NCBI GenBank assembly: GCA_016793245.1
Contig: JAEUHW010000328.1
Span: forward strand, 1-48,891
DNA from: Planctomycetota bacterium
GTDB lineage: Bacteria > Planctomycetota > UBA1135 > JADKAF01
Length of the DNA stretch: 48,891 nt
Direction: 5' to 3'
Shown in pieces: positions 18,563 through 31,033 of the stretch. Each line of letters begins with the position of its first letter. Within the stretch, counting starts at the first letter, position 1. A model generated the notes under the pieces. That model was not told the DNA's origin. It was given only the letters and a program-made list of their open reading frames with translations, and did no database searches. The position numbers and the translations under genes are program-made.

Positions 18563-19710
18563 CCGCGGCCGAGCGCGACGCGCGCGGCGCGCCGAGCCCC
18601 GCGCTGCGCTCCGCGATCGAGGAAGCGCTCGCTCGTCAGCCCGCGCGGCGCGTCTTCGCGCTGCGCTGGAACGAGCGCGAGGTGTGGGTGAAGCGCGCGG
18701 CGCGTCCCGCGCTGCGCTCGCGTCTCGGCTTCTCGTTCTTGGCCGCGCTCGCCTGGCTCACTCGGCGCGAGATCCTGCGTCCGCGCACGAATCCCGGCGG
18801 TCCCGCGGGCCTGCGCAGCGAGGCGGAGCTCTTGGATCGGCTGCGCGCGCGAGGCGTGCAGGTGCCAGAGGTCCTCGGGCTCGCGGACGATGGGAGCTGG
18901 CTCGCGCTCGGCTCGCTCGGCGCGAGCATCGGGAGCCAGCTCGCGCGGCTCGCGGAGGTGAGCGAGCGTCGCGCGCTGCTCGTCGCCGCGGCGCGCGGGC
19001 TCGGCGAGCTGCATGCGCACGGCTTCGTGCACGGTGCGCCGCTGCCGCGCAATCTCACCGCGAGCACGGGCGCGCCGCCGTGGATCGGGTTCCTCGACTT
19101 CGAGGATCACACCGGCTCGCGCATGCGCCTCGAGTGCGCCCAGGCGCGCGATCTCGCGCTGCTGCTCTGGGGTGCCGCGCGCTGGGCGGAACGGGACGGC
19201 GAGCTCCTGCCTTCGATGCTCGCCGCGTGGAAGCAGATGGCTCCCGAAGCGGCGCAGGTCGAGCTCGGGAACCTGGCGCGCTTCGCGCGGCGCTGTCGCG
19301 CACCGCTCCGACCGTTCTTGCGCTGGCTCGGCGGGGATCTTCGGAGGGCCTCGCTCGCCATCGATGCCGTCGTGCGCGACGCATCGCGCGGCGGAAGGCG
19401 CGACGGCGAGGTGCCGAGCCGTGCGGACGCGGGGGCGTCGCGCGCTGCGAAGAGCCACGCTGTGCCGGCTATCTTCGCCGACTTCAACAATCGCGACGAG
19501 CAGGGGCGCCTGCGTCTGAACTGCGTCGGCACCGGTCAGGACCTTCTTGCGCTCGGTCTCGAGCTGCGCGAAGGGCTCGAGATCCTGTGCACCGACCGCG
19601 ACGAGCTGGAGGTGGAGGCGCGCGTCACGTTCTCGCGCGAGGAGGGGATCTGGGTCGGCGAATACGACGGACGCTCGGTACGGCAGCGGAGCTCGGACTC
19701 GCGCTCCTGA
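18559..19710 (+). CDS. RIO/lipopolysaccharide-kinase-like protein with C-terminal FADFNN domain
   Basis: About 383 residues if translated from a CTG that overlaps the upstream stop (CTGA). No ATG, GTG or TTG lies in a better place, so the start is uncertain. Residues about 30-260 resemble atypical small kinases (BUD32/RIO/WaaP type): a Lys-bearing strand (VWVKRAARP), a catalytic-loop-like LHAHGFVHGAPLPRNL in which the HRD Asp is replaced, and FLDFED in place of DFG. Activity is therefore uncertain. From about residue 300 the frame runs without a stop into a separate small domain beginning FADFNNRDEQGRLRLNC, which I recognise as a stand-alone protein elsewhere. It is either a true fusion or two genes sharing a frame. 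Confidence 0.7.
   Translation: MTAAERDARGAPSPALRSAIEEALARQPARRVFALRWNEREVWVKRAARPALRSRLGFSFLAALAWLTRREILRPRTNPGGPAGLRSEAELLDRLRARGVQVPEVLGLADDGSWLALGSLGASIGSQLARLAEVSERRALLVAAARGLGELHAHGFVHGAPLPRNLTASTGAPPWIGFLDFEDHTGSRMRLECAQARDLALLLWGAARWAERDGELLPSMLAAWKQMAPEAAQVELGNLARFARRCRAPLRPFLRWLGGDLRRASLAIDAVVRDASRGGRRDGEVPSRADAGASRAAKSHAVPAIFADFNNRDEQGRLRLNCVGTGQDLLALGLELREGLEILCTDRDELEVEARVTFSREEGIWVGEYDGRSVRQRSSDSRS
19462..19710 (+). CDS. alternative: stand-alone 82-residue FADFNN protein
   Basis: If translated separately from the GTG at 19462, this gives a small acidic protein (VPAIFADFNN...) ending at the same stop. Similar small proteins of about 80-90 residues occur in planctomycetes as independent genes, to my recollection; their function is unknown. 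No Shine-Dalgarno site is visible upstream of the GTG, so I keep the fusion as the primary call. The stretch between the kinase-like core and this domain (about 19380-19460) is Arg/Ala/Ser-rich and looks like linker or former intergenic sequence. Confidence 0.4.
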   Translation: MPAIFADFNNRDEQGRLRLNCVGTGQDLLALGLELREGLEILCTDRDELEVEARVTFSREEGIWVGEYDGRSVRQRSSDSRS

Positions 19711-19799
19711 CGCGTCCGTCGAGCGCTCGGAGGTCGCCCCTCTCCGCCGACTCTCGCGTCGCCCGGAGCCGCTCTGCCGGGCAAGTGCAGCGGGCTGCT

Positions 19800-19814
19800 A
19801 GCCGTATTACGGCT
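19800..19814. terminator. short palindrome with following T-stretch
   Basis: AGCCGTATTACGGCT is a perfect palindromic stem (AGCCG/CGGCT around TATTA), followed within ten bases by CTTTTG. It may be a weak intrinsic terminator for the kinase-like gene, or an operator. Confidence 0.35.
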
Positions 19815-19998
19815 TAGGCTTTTGCGTGATGCGCCACCGGCTTGCACTTTCTCCGCCTACATACAGGGCGCGGCGTCGGCGGAGCCGATGGTCTCGGCGG
19901 GTGAGAGCGGCGAGGCTCTGCGTTCCGCTGACGGGTCATTCGCGCTCCTCGCGGCGTTCCTCGTCGCGGCGACGGCTGGCGCGCCGACGCGCGCTCGC

Positions 19999-20004
19999 TA
20001 GAAT
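19999..20004 (+). promoter_or_regulatory. candidate -10 element TAGAAT
   Basis: GCTAGAATCCCCGCC, 182 bases upstream of the secG ATG, shares the GCTAnnATC form with the other elements. It would imply a long untranslated leader. Confidence 0.4.
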
Positions 20005-20076
20005 CCCCGCCTCACTTTCCGCCCCGACCCGGCCGCAGAGCGGCGGGGCGGCGGTGTCTCGGCATCGAGCCGTGCT

Positions 20077-20120
20077 GGCCTCCGGCGCTGTGGAATGCCG
20101 GCCTCCGGCGCGGTGGAATG
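20077..20120. repeat. two tandem copies of a 23-bp unit
   Basis: GGCCTCCGGCGCTGTGGAAT (20077-20096) is repeated 23 bases later with one or two changes (20100-20119). It lies in the leader upstream of secG. It could be a duplicated protein-binding site or a chance slippage product. Confidence 0.55.
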
Positions 20121-20185
20121 TCGACATCCGTCTCCACGGATGACCCTTCTCGTCGGCTCCTCTCTTCTCGACGGCTCCCTCAGCC

Positions 20186-20854
20186 ATGCTCGAACAACTC
20201 GCGCTGCTCGCCGCCTTCTCCGACATCGTGAAGGCGGTCATGTACTTGGTGATCATCGGCGCGTCGCTGCTGTTGATCGCCGTCGTCCTCCTGCAGGAAG
20301 GGAAGGGCGGCGGCTTCGGCGATGCCTTCGGCGGCATGGGCACCGAGACCTTCGGTGCGCGCGTCGGCGGCGTGAACAAGTTCACCGCGTCGATCGCGGC
20401 GTTCTTCTTCGCGGCGATCCTCGGCGTGCACCTCATGAATCGCCCGGCCGCACCGACCGAGCTGGAGATGGAGACCGCGCAAGTGCAGCCGGCGACGCCG
20501 TCGCCCTCGCCGTTCGGCAACGACGCGAATCCCTTCGGCAACCCGGACGCGATGGGCGGACAGCCGAACACGCCGCCGGCTCCGGGATTGACGCCGCAGC
20601 AAGTGGCGGAGCGCCAGTTCCAGCTCTTCAACGCGGCGGCAGCGGATGCTCCGCAAGCGATGCCCGCTCCGCTGAACGAAGGTGCTACGGCACCGGCGAA
20701 TGTCGAGAGCGCACCATCGCCGGCGAATGATCCCTGGAGCGATCCGGCCTGGGGACTGACCCCCGAGGAGAGCGCGCGCGGAGCTCTCGGTGCGTCCGCG
20801 GCGGCGACGAGTGGCGCGAGTGCGCCGACCACCGGCGAAAGCGGCGGCAAGTGA
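20186..20854 (+). CDS. secG: preprotein translocase subunit SecG with long C-terminal extension
   Basis: 222 residues. SecG is the small accessory subunit of the SecYEG channel that aids SecA-driven export. The first 90 residues are the SecG core: a first helix (VMYLVIIGASLLLIAVVLLQ), the conserved loop QEGKGGGFGDAFGGMG-TETFG, and a second helix (FTASIAAFFFAAILGVHL). The remaining 130 residues are Pro/Ala/Asn/Gln-rich and disordered-looking (NPFGNPDAMGGQPNT, GLTPQQVAERQFQLFN). Typical SecG proteins have about 75-130 residues, so this tail is unusual. The next gene, yicC, starts 54 bases later. Confidence 0.88.
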   Translation: MLEQLALLAAFSDIVKAVMYLVIIGASLLLIAVVLLQEGKGGGFGDAFGGMGTETFGARVGGVNKFTASIAAFFFAAILGVHLMNRPAAPTELEMETAQVQPATPSPSPFGNDANPFGNPDAMGGQPNTPPAPGLTPQQVAERQFQLFNAAAADAPQAMPAPLNEGATAPANVESAPSPANDPWSDPAWGLTPEESARGALGASAAATSGASAPTTGESGGK

Positions 20855-20908
20855 GCCCCTAGGGATCCGCGCGCCTGGCGCCTCGGCGCTCGGCCCGTCC
20901 GCGGATCC

Positions 20909-21802
20909 ATGGCCGTGCTGCGCAGCATGACCGGATTCGGCGTCGCGTCGGACGCCCTGGGAGCGACGCGCGTCGAGGCCGAAGCGCGTTCGGTCAATCA
21001 CCGCGGACTGCAGGTGAAGCTGCGTGTGCCCAGCGAGCTCGCGCCTCTCGAGCCGGACCTGGAAGCGCTGGTGCGCGCGCGCTGCGCGCGCGGTTCGATC
21101 GGCCTCTCGTTATCGATTCGACAAGGCGCCGCGAGCGCAGAGAGCGGCCTGATCGACGAGGCGCTCCTCGCCGCCTATGTGGGCGCGGCGCGCGTCGCCG
21201 CCGAGCGCTGCGGGTTGGAAGCGCCGCGCGAGCTCTCGGCGTTCCTCTCGCTTCCCGGCGTCTCCGGCGCGCGCGCGATCGAGCCCGAGCGCGCCGAGGA
21301 GCTCGCGCTGGCCGCGAAGCGCGCCGTGGAGGCCGCGCTCGCCATGCTGGACACGGCGCGCTTGCGCGAAGGCCGCGCGCTGCACGCCGATCTCGCGCAG
21401 CGGGCGAGATTGATCGAAGCCGCCGTCGAGCGCATTCGTCTCCGCGCCCCGCGCGTCGTCGCGGAATGGCGCGAGCGGCTCGCACGCCGCATGAGCGAGC
21501 TCTTCGTCGGCGCGAGTGGCGCGCCGCGCGAGGAGGATCTCCTTCGCGAGGCGGCGCTCTTCGCCGAGCGCAGCGACATCGCGGAGGAGCTCACGCGTCT
21601 CGCCGCGCACCTCCAGCATCTGCGCGAGCTCCTCGTCGCGCGGGAACCCGTCGGGCGCAAGCTCGACTTCCTGCTGCAGGAGATGCACCGCGAGGCGAAT
21701 ACCATCGGATCCAAGGCGAGCGATCTCGAGATCGCTCGCGATGTCGTCGAGCTCCGCTCCGAGGTGGACCGCTTGAAAGAGCAGGTCCAGAACGTCGAAT
21801 GA
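20909..21802 (+). CDS. yicC: YicC family endoribonuclease-like protein
   Basis: 297 residues, full length. Family members are hexameric endoribonucleases involved in RNA turnover (E. coli YicC, B. subtilis YloC). The family opening MTGFG is at residues 7-11, followed by EARSVNHRGLQVKLRVPSEL. The conserved C-terminal DUF1732 block is present: GRKLDFLLQEMHREANTIGS then VELRSEVDRLKEQVQNVE. The stop overlaps the gmk start (ATGA). The yicC-gmk pairing is widely conserved in bacteria and supports both calls. Confidence 0.94.
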   Translation: MAVLRSMTGFGVASDALGATRVEAEARSVNHRGLQVKLRVPSELAPLEPDLEALVRARCARGSIGLSLSIRQGAASAESGLIDEALLAAYVGAARVAAERCGLEAPRELSAFLSLPGVSGARAIEPERAEELALAAKRAVEAALAMLDTARLREGRALHADLAQRARLIEAAVERIRLRAPRVVAEWRERLARRMSELFVGASGAPREEDLLREAALFAERSDIAEELTRLAAHLQHLRELLVAREPVGRKLDFLLQEMHREANTIGSKASDLEIARDVVELRSEVDRLKEQVQNVE

Positions 21803-22389
21803 GCGCCCGCGAGCCGCACCGCCTGATCGTGCTCACTGGCCCCTCGGGCGCCGGCAAGTCGTCCATCATCGCGCGCTTGAAGAGCGATCCGCGCGTCTAC
21901 TTCTCGGTGTCGGCGACGACGCGCGCGCCGCGAGCCGGCGAGCGGGACGGCGCCGATTACTGGTTCTACGACGAGGAGCGCTTCGCGCGCGAAGTCGAGC
22001 GAGGCCTCTTCCTCGAGCACGCGCTCGTGCACGGGCGGCGCTACGGCACGCCAAGGCGTCCGATCGAAGAGGCCCTCGCGGAAGGGCGCTTCGCGCTGCT
22101 CGACATCGACGTGCAAGGCGCGGAGCAGCTCCGGAAGCAACGCGTGGACGGCACCTACATCTTGCTCGTGCCGCCTTCGCTGGCGGAGCTCCGCCGCCGC
22201 CTCGAGGCGCGCGGCACGGAGTCGCGAGAGCAACTCGAGCGCCGCCTCGCGCGCGCCGAGAAAGAGCTCGAGCGGCGCGACCTCTTCGATCACATCGTGA
22301 CGAACGACGTGCTCCCTCGTGCGACGGCCGAGATCAAGCACTTGATCGGACTCGAGGACGCGCGCGGCGCGGACGGCTGCGGCGGTTGA
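21799..22389 (+). CDS. gmk: guanylate kinase
   Basis: 196 residues. It phosphorylates GMP or dGMP to the diphosphate with ATP. The P-loop GPSGAGKS is at residues 14-21, the GMP-binding stretch SVSATTRAPRAGERDGADYW follows, and LLDIDVQGAEQ is the usual Walker B region. The ATG overlaps the yicC stop by four bases. The C-terminus ends in a Gly/Ala-rich tail. The omega subunit gene rpoZ, often found just after gmk, is absent here: coaC starts 35 bases downstream. Confidence 0.96.
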   Translation: MSAREPHRLIVLTGPSGAGKSSIIARLKSDPRVYFSVSATTRAPRAGERDGADYWFYDEERFAREVERGLFLEHALVHGRRYGTPRRPIEEALAEGRFALLDIDVQGAEQLRKQRVDGTYILLVPPSLAELRRRLEARGTESREQLERRLARAEKELERRDLFDHIVTNDVLPRATAEIKHLIGLEDARGADGCGG

Positions 22390-22424
22390 GCGCGGGACCA
22401 GCGGCCCGCGCGGAAGGAGCATCC

Positions 22425-22979
22425 ATGCAGATCGTGCTCGGCGTCAGCGCTTCCGCGGCTTGCTACAAGGCTTGCACGCTCGCTTCGCGACTGACGCAAG
22501 AGAGCTTCACCGTGGACGTGGTGCTCACGCCTCATGCCGCGCAGCTCATCGCGCCGCGGCTCTTCGCGGCGCTCACGGGCCGCCCCGCACTGGTGGACGA
22601 GTTCGCCGCGGAGTCGAGCGAGGCGATGGCGCACATCGCGCTCGCGGATCGGGCGGCGCTGTTGCTCGTGGCACCCGCCACGGCGGCCACGATCGCGAAG
22701 TTCGCGCATGCACAAGCGGACGATCTGCTCTCGACGCTCGCGCTCGCGCTGCGCGCGGAGACACCGCGTTGGATCGCGCCGGCGATGAACCCGCGCATGT
22801 TCCTGCACCCCGGCGTGCAGCAGAACCTCCGCACCTTGGCTGCGCAGGGCTGGCGTCAGCTCGAGCCGGAAGCGGGCTGGCTCGCCTGCGGTGATCGCGG
22901 GCCCGGGCGCATGCTCGAGCCCGAGCAGATCGCGGCGCTCGTGGTCGCGTGGCGCGACGCGCAGGCGAGCGAGCGATGA
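22425..22979 (+). CDS. coaC: phosphopantothenoylcysteine decarboxylase (CoaC), stand-alone flavoprotein
   Basis: 184 residues. It decarboxylates 4'-phosphopantothenoylcysteine to 4'-phosphopantetheine with FMN. The start is fixed by AAGGAG eight bases before the ATG at 22425. Visible motifs are the flavoprotein opening GVSASAACYKA, the active-site His region AHIALAD (H70), APATAATIAKFAHAQADDLL, and PAMNPRM (residues 119-125), the substrate-binding PxMNxxM motif. In most bacteria this domain is fused to CoaB; here it ends and overlaps a separate coaB by four bases. Confidence 0.92.
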   Translation: MQIVLGVSASAACYKACTLASRLTQESFTVDVVLTPHAAQLIAPRLFAALTGRPALVDEFAAESSEAMAHIALADRAALLLVAPATAATIAKFAHAQADDLLSTLALALRAETPRWIAPAMNPRMFLHPGVQQNLRTLAAQGWRQLEPEAGWLACGDRGPGRMLEPEQIAALVVAWRDAQASER

Positions 22980-23605
22980 AGCGCCTCCTCGTCACCGCGG
23001 GGCCGACGTACGAGGCGCTCGACGACGTGCGTTTCCTCGGCAATCGCTCGAGCGGGAAGCTCGGCTACGCCGTGGCGGCGGCGGGCGCGCGCCGCGGCTG
23101 GAGCGTCGAGCTCGTGAGCGGTCCGACGTGTCTCCCCGATCCCGCTGGGGTCTCGGTCGCGCGCGTGGAGAGCGCGCTGGAGATGCGCGCGGCGCTGGAG
23201 CCGCGCTTCGCGCGCTGCGATGTGCTCGTGATGGCCGCCGCGGTCGCCGACTATCGCCCCGCGCAGCGCTTCGACGGCAAGCTGAAGAAGCGCGAAGGCG
23301 AAGAGACGCTGCGCTTGGAGCTGGTGAAGAACCCCGATCTCCTCGCCGAGCTCGCGGCGCGTCGCACGCGGGGACAAGTCCTCGTCGGCTTCGCGCTGGA
23401 GGCGCAGGACGCGCTCGAGAACGCGCTGAAGAAGCTGGTCTCGAAGGGCGTGGACTGGTTGGTGTTGAACGGGCCCGCGACCCTCGGAGCCGAGCGCTCC
23501 GACTTCCAGCTCCTGCGCCGCGGCGCCGAGCCCGAGCGCTGGCCGGACCTCGCCAAAGACGACTTCGCGCGCCGGCTTCTCGAGCGGATCGCGCCGCACG
23601 ATTGA
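22976..23605 (+). CDS. coaB: phosphopantothenate-cysteine ligase (CoaB), stand-alone
   Basis: 209 residues. It joins cysteine to 4'-phosphopantothenate in CoA synthesis. Start MKRLLVTAGPT overlaps the coaC stop (ATGA). The signature GPTYEALDDVRFLGNRSSGK is at residues about 9-28, AAAVADYRP follows, then the KLKK loop and LVKNPDLLAEL, and the C-terminal DWLVLNGPA. All the usual PPCS landmarks are present, so coaC plus coaB replace the fused CoaBC enzyme. A 230-bp gap follows before ftsK. Confidence 0.92.
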   Translation: MKRLLVTAGPTYEALDDVRFLGNRSSGKLGYAVAAAGARRGWSVELVSGPTCLPDPAGVSVARVESALEMRAALEPRFARCDVLVMAAAVADYRPAQRFDGKLKKREGEETLRLELVKNPDLLAELAARRTRGQVLVGFALEAQDALENALKKLVSKGVDWLVLNGPATLGAERSDFQLLRRGAEPERWPDLAKDDFARRLLERIAPHD

Positions 23606-23835
23606 GCCGCGGACCGGATCGCGAGGTTCCACCGACTTCGGGGTCTCTCGATGCGGCGCCCGACGGCGCTGCTTCTCGTGGCCGAGGCGTTCTCAGGCGC
23701 TCTCCGAGGCCGCGGCAGGGCCTCGGGCGCCGTGAATTCGCGAGCCGCGGCCATTCGGCTCTTGGCAGGCGGGGAGCTTCGAGTTACCCCTAGGGGCTGT
23801 ACCCCTCCTCCGTGCCCGCCACAAGATCTGTACCC

Positions 23836-26700
<2,865 letters not shown>

Positions 26701-26735
26701 GCGGTCGGGTGCGGGTGGGAGCGGAGGTGGTGGCG

Positions 26736-28601
<1,866 letters not shown>

Positions 28602-28619
28602 TCCCGATCCTCGCCCGGC

Positions 28620-28661
28620 TGTGAGTCCCCGGATGTGATCCCCGGTCTGTGATTCCCGGTC
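28620..28661. repeat. three tandem 14-bp units after the FtsK-like gene
   Basis: TGTGAGTCCCCGGA, TGTGATCCCCGGTC and TGTGATTCCCGGTC lie head to tail. They start 19 bases after the stop at 28601. No function is apparent. Confidence 0.6.
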
Positions 28662-28848
28662 TGGCCTCCTCCTGACCGGCACATTCCTGGTCGACATTCT
28701 TCTGGTCGCCACCCTCGCCGCTGGCACTCTCGGCATCGACCGCGAGGCGCGAGAGCGGCCCAGGACTCCTGGCCTAGTTCCCGAAAAGCGCGCGCCGCGC
28801 GAACCGAAGCTGGAGAGACGCTCGGTTCCGTCGCATCGGCTGCGCCGC

Positions 28849-28854
28849 TAAGAT
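28849..28854 (+). promoter_or_regulatory. candidate -10 element TAAGAT
   Basis: GCTAAGATCCCGCC lies 31 bases upstream of the GTG at 28885, matching the GCTAnnATCC form and spacing seen at 16604. A hairpin (GAACCGA/TCGGTTC, about 28801-28827) lies just upstream and may end the previous transcript. Confidence 0.45.
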
Positions 28855-28884
28855 CCCGCCTCGCGCTCCGTCGAGCCGCTCGCC

Positions 28885-30303
28885 GTGCGAGCGCCGCCGC
28901 CCGCGCCGCTCCTACCGCCGAGCCTGCTCGTGGTCCTTTCTTCCGCGCCGAAGTCCGGCGATGTCGCCCCCGTGCGCGTCGCGCTCGTACATCTGGGCTG
29001 CGCCCGCAACCAGATCGACTCCGAGGTGATGCTCGGGCATCTCGCCGACCAAGGGGTGTACCTCGCTTCCTGCGTCGAGGACGCCGAGGTCGCGATCCTG
29101 AACACCTGCGCCTTCATCGGCCCGGCGCGCGAGGAGTCCGAGGCGCGCATCCGCGACCTGGTCGCGCGGAAGCAGGCCGGTGAGCTGAAGGGCGTCGTGG
29201 TCGCGGGCTGTCTCCCGCAGCTCCGGCTCTCCGAAGTCGAAGAGCGCTTCCCCGAGGTCGACGCGTTCCTGCAGCTCTCGGACTACTCCGAGGTGCCGAA
29301 CATCGTGAGCCGCGTCGCCGGCGGCGCGCGCGACCTCCGCCGCGCCGTGAGCGGCGCTCCGAAGAACACGAGCTCCGACCGCGTGCGGCTGCTCGCTTCG
29401 CCGCCCTCGTATGCCTACCTGCGCATCTCCGAGGGCTGCGATCACCAGTGCTCGTTCTGCATCATCCCGACGATCCGCGGCAAGATGCGCTCGAAGCCCA
29501 TCGAGACGCTGGTCGAGGAAGCGCGCCAGATCGCCGATCTCGGCGTGCCCGAGATCGTGGTCGTGGCCGAGGACTCGACGGGCTATGGGCGCGATCTCGG
29601 CCAGCGTCATCTCTTGCCGCGCGCGATCGAAGCCTTGGCGGACGTGCCGGGGATCGCGTGGGTGCGGGTCATGTACGCGTACCCGAACGACTTCCCCTGG
29701 GACCTGACTCGACTCCTGCGCGAACATCCGCGCGTCGTGCCCTACCTCGACATCCCGACCCAACACATCGCGACGAACATGTTGCGCGCCATGCGCCGCG
29801 CCGGCTCCGGCGACGCGGTGCGCGCGGTGCTGGAGCGCCTGCGCAGCGAAGTGCCGGGCATCGCGCTCCGCACGACGCTGCTGGTCGGGTTCCCCGGCGA
29901 GAGCGAGGCGGACTTCGCCGAGCTGGAGCAATTCGTCGAGAGCTTCGCGTTCGATCGCCTCGGCGCCTTCGCGTATTCACCCGAGCCGGGCACTTCGGGC
30001 TACGGCTTGCCCGGGCGCGTCGATGCGGCGCTCGCCGAGGCGCGCCGCTCCCGGCTCCTCGAGCTCCAGGGGCGCATCGTCCGCGCCGCGAATCAGGCCC
30101 GCGTCGGCGAGACGCTGCCGGTCCTGATCGACGAAGTCGACGGCAAGAGCTTCGTCGGCCGGACCGAGCGCGACGCCCCGGAAGTGGATTGCGCCGTCCT
30201 CGGCCGCTCTCGCCGCGCACTGGAGGCGGGGAGCATGATCCGAGCGCGCGTTCTCGGGGTTTCCGAAGACGGCTACGATCTGCGAGTTGAAGTGGTCTCC
30301 TGA
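28885..30303 (+). CDS. rimO: ribosomal protein S12 methylthiotransferase RimO
   Basis: 472 residues from the GTG at 28885; another GTG at 28972 would remove a non-conserved 29-residue Pro-rich leader and may be the true start. RimO adds a methylthio group to an Asp of ribosomal protein S12. The N-terminal UPF0004 domain has the family motif HLGCARNQIDSE and further cysteines in NTCAFIG and AGCLPQL, which bind the auxiliary [4Fe-4S] cluster. The radical SAM triad is C185, C189 and C192 in SEGCDHQCSFCIIPTIRGK. A TRAM-like domain ends the protein. The LGCxxNxxDSE and GCDxxCSFCxIP patterns favour RimO over MiaB. Confidence 0.93.
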   Translation: MRAPPPAPLLPPSLLVVLSSAPKSGDVAPVRVALVHLGCARNQIDSEVMLGHLADQGVYLASCVEDAEVAILNTCAFIGPAREESEARIRDLVARKQAGELKGVVVAGCLPQLRLSEVEERFPEVDAFLQLSDYSEVPNIVSRVAGGARDLRRAVSGAPKNTSSDRVRLLASPPSYAYLRISEGCDHQCSFCIIPTIRGKMRSKPIETLVEEARQIADLGVPEIVVVAEDSTGYGRDLGQRHLLPRAIEALADVPGIAWVRVMYAYPNDFPWDLTRLLREHPRVVPYLDIPTQHIATNMLRAMRRAGSGDAVRAVLERLRSEVPGIALRTTLLVGFPGESEADFAELEQFVESFAFDRLGAFAYSPEPGTSGYGLPGRVDAALAEARRSRLLELQGRIVRAANQARVGETLPVLIDEVDGKSFVGRTERDAPEVDCAVLGRSRRALEAGSMIRARVLGVSEDGYDLRVEVVS

Positions 30304-30328
30304 CCGAGGGAAGAATGCAGGCGCGTCG

Positions 30329-30344
30329 CGCGCATTTTTGCGCG
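30329..30344 (+). terminator. short hairpin after rimO
   Basis: CGCGCA-TTTT-TGCGCG: a 6-bp stem with a T loop, 26 bases after the rimO stop. No T-run follows the stem. Possibly a weak terminator or attenuator before pgsA. Confidence 0.3.
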
Positions 30345-30396
30345 TGACCTCCCGTTTCCCCGAGCGTCTCCACCGCGAGCGACGATCGACGAGCGC

Positions 30397-31014
30397 ATGG
30401 GCTGGACTCTCCCGAACACGATCACGGTCCTGCGCCTCGTCTTGGCAGTCGCGCTCTTCGTCCTCCTGGCCTTCGAGCCGCGAGTCGCGGACCAGACCTG
30501 GCTCGCGGCAGGGGAGCAGGGTCTGCGGACCGAGGGCTTCGCCGCGCTGCTGCTCTTCGTGATCGCCGCCGCGAGCGACGCGCTCGACGGTTGGCTCGCG
30601 CGGCGCTACGGCTGGACGAGCGCCTTCGGTCGCGTCGCCGATCCCTTCGTCGACAAGATCCTGGTGTGCGGCGCGCTCGTCTTCCTCTGCTCGAATCCGC
30701 TGATGGCGCCGTTCGTTCCACCTTGGTTCGTCGTCGTGCTGATCGGACGCGAGTTCCTGGTGACGGGGCTCCGCGGCTTCGTGGAATCGAAGGGCGTCGC
30801 GTTCCCCGCCGATCGCCTCGGCAAGTTGAAGATGGTGCTCCAATGCGTCCTGATCTCTCTCGTGCTCTGGCGCTTCGCGAGCGAAGCGCGACCGCACGAG
30901 GCGGGCGGCTGGAGCAGCGCGGCGATCGCCGTCAGCCTCTGGCTCACGCTGCTGCTGACGGTCGGCTCGGGAGTGCAGTACGTCTATCGGGCCCGCAGGA
31001 TCCTCTTCGCTTGA
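30397..31014 (+). CDS. pgsA: CDP-diacylglycerol-glycerol-3-phosphate 3-phosphatidyltransferase
   Basis: 205 residues. An inner-membrane enzyme that makes phosphatidylglycerophosphate. The CDP-alcohol phosphotransferase motif D-G-x2-A-R-x8-G-x3-D-x3-D is complete (SDALDGWLARRYGWTS then FGRVADPFVDK). The family opening GWTLPNTITVLRL supports the ATG at 30397. Several hydrophobic helices follow. The next gene begins 20 bases after the stop, so pgsA probably heads an operon running through priA. Confidence 0.94.
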   Translation: MGWTLPNTITVLRLVLAVALFVLLAFEPRVADQTWLAAGEQGLRTEGFAALLLFVIAAASDALDGWLARRYGWTSAFGRVADPFVDKILVCGALVFLCSNPLMAPFVPPWFVVVLIGREFLVTGLRGFVESKGVAFPADRLGKLKMVLQCVLISLVLWRFASEARPHEAGGWSSAAIAVSLWLTLLLTVGSGVQYVYRARRILFA

Positions 31015-31033
31015 GCGCACGCGAGGCACGGTC

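Larger units (their letters stand above)
19711..20185. other. 475-bp intergenic region before secG
   Basis: No coding frame is convincing. It holds a 15-base palindrome at 19800-19814 (AGCCGTATTACGGCT) followed by TAGGCTTTTG, a candidate -10 TAGAAT at 19999-20004, and a two-copy 23-bp repeat at 20077-20120. The part before about 19820 probably ends the upstream transcript; the rest is a long leader or promoter region for secG. Confidence 0.55.

Noticed and set aside
19840..19865. Sigma-54 or TTGCAC/TACATA promoter
   Set aside because: The spacing between the elements (10 bases) fits neither sigma-70 nor the GG-n10-GC pattern of sigma-54.
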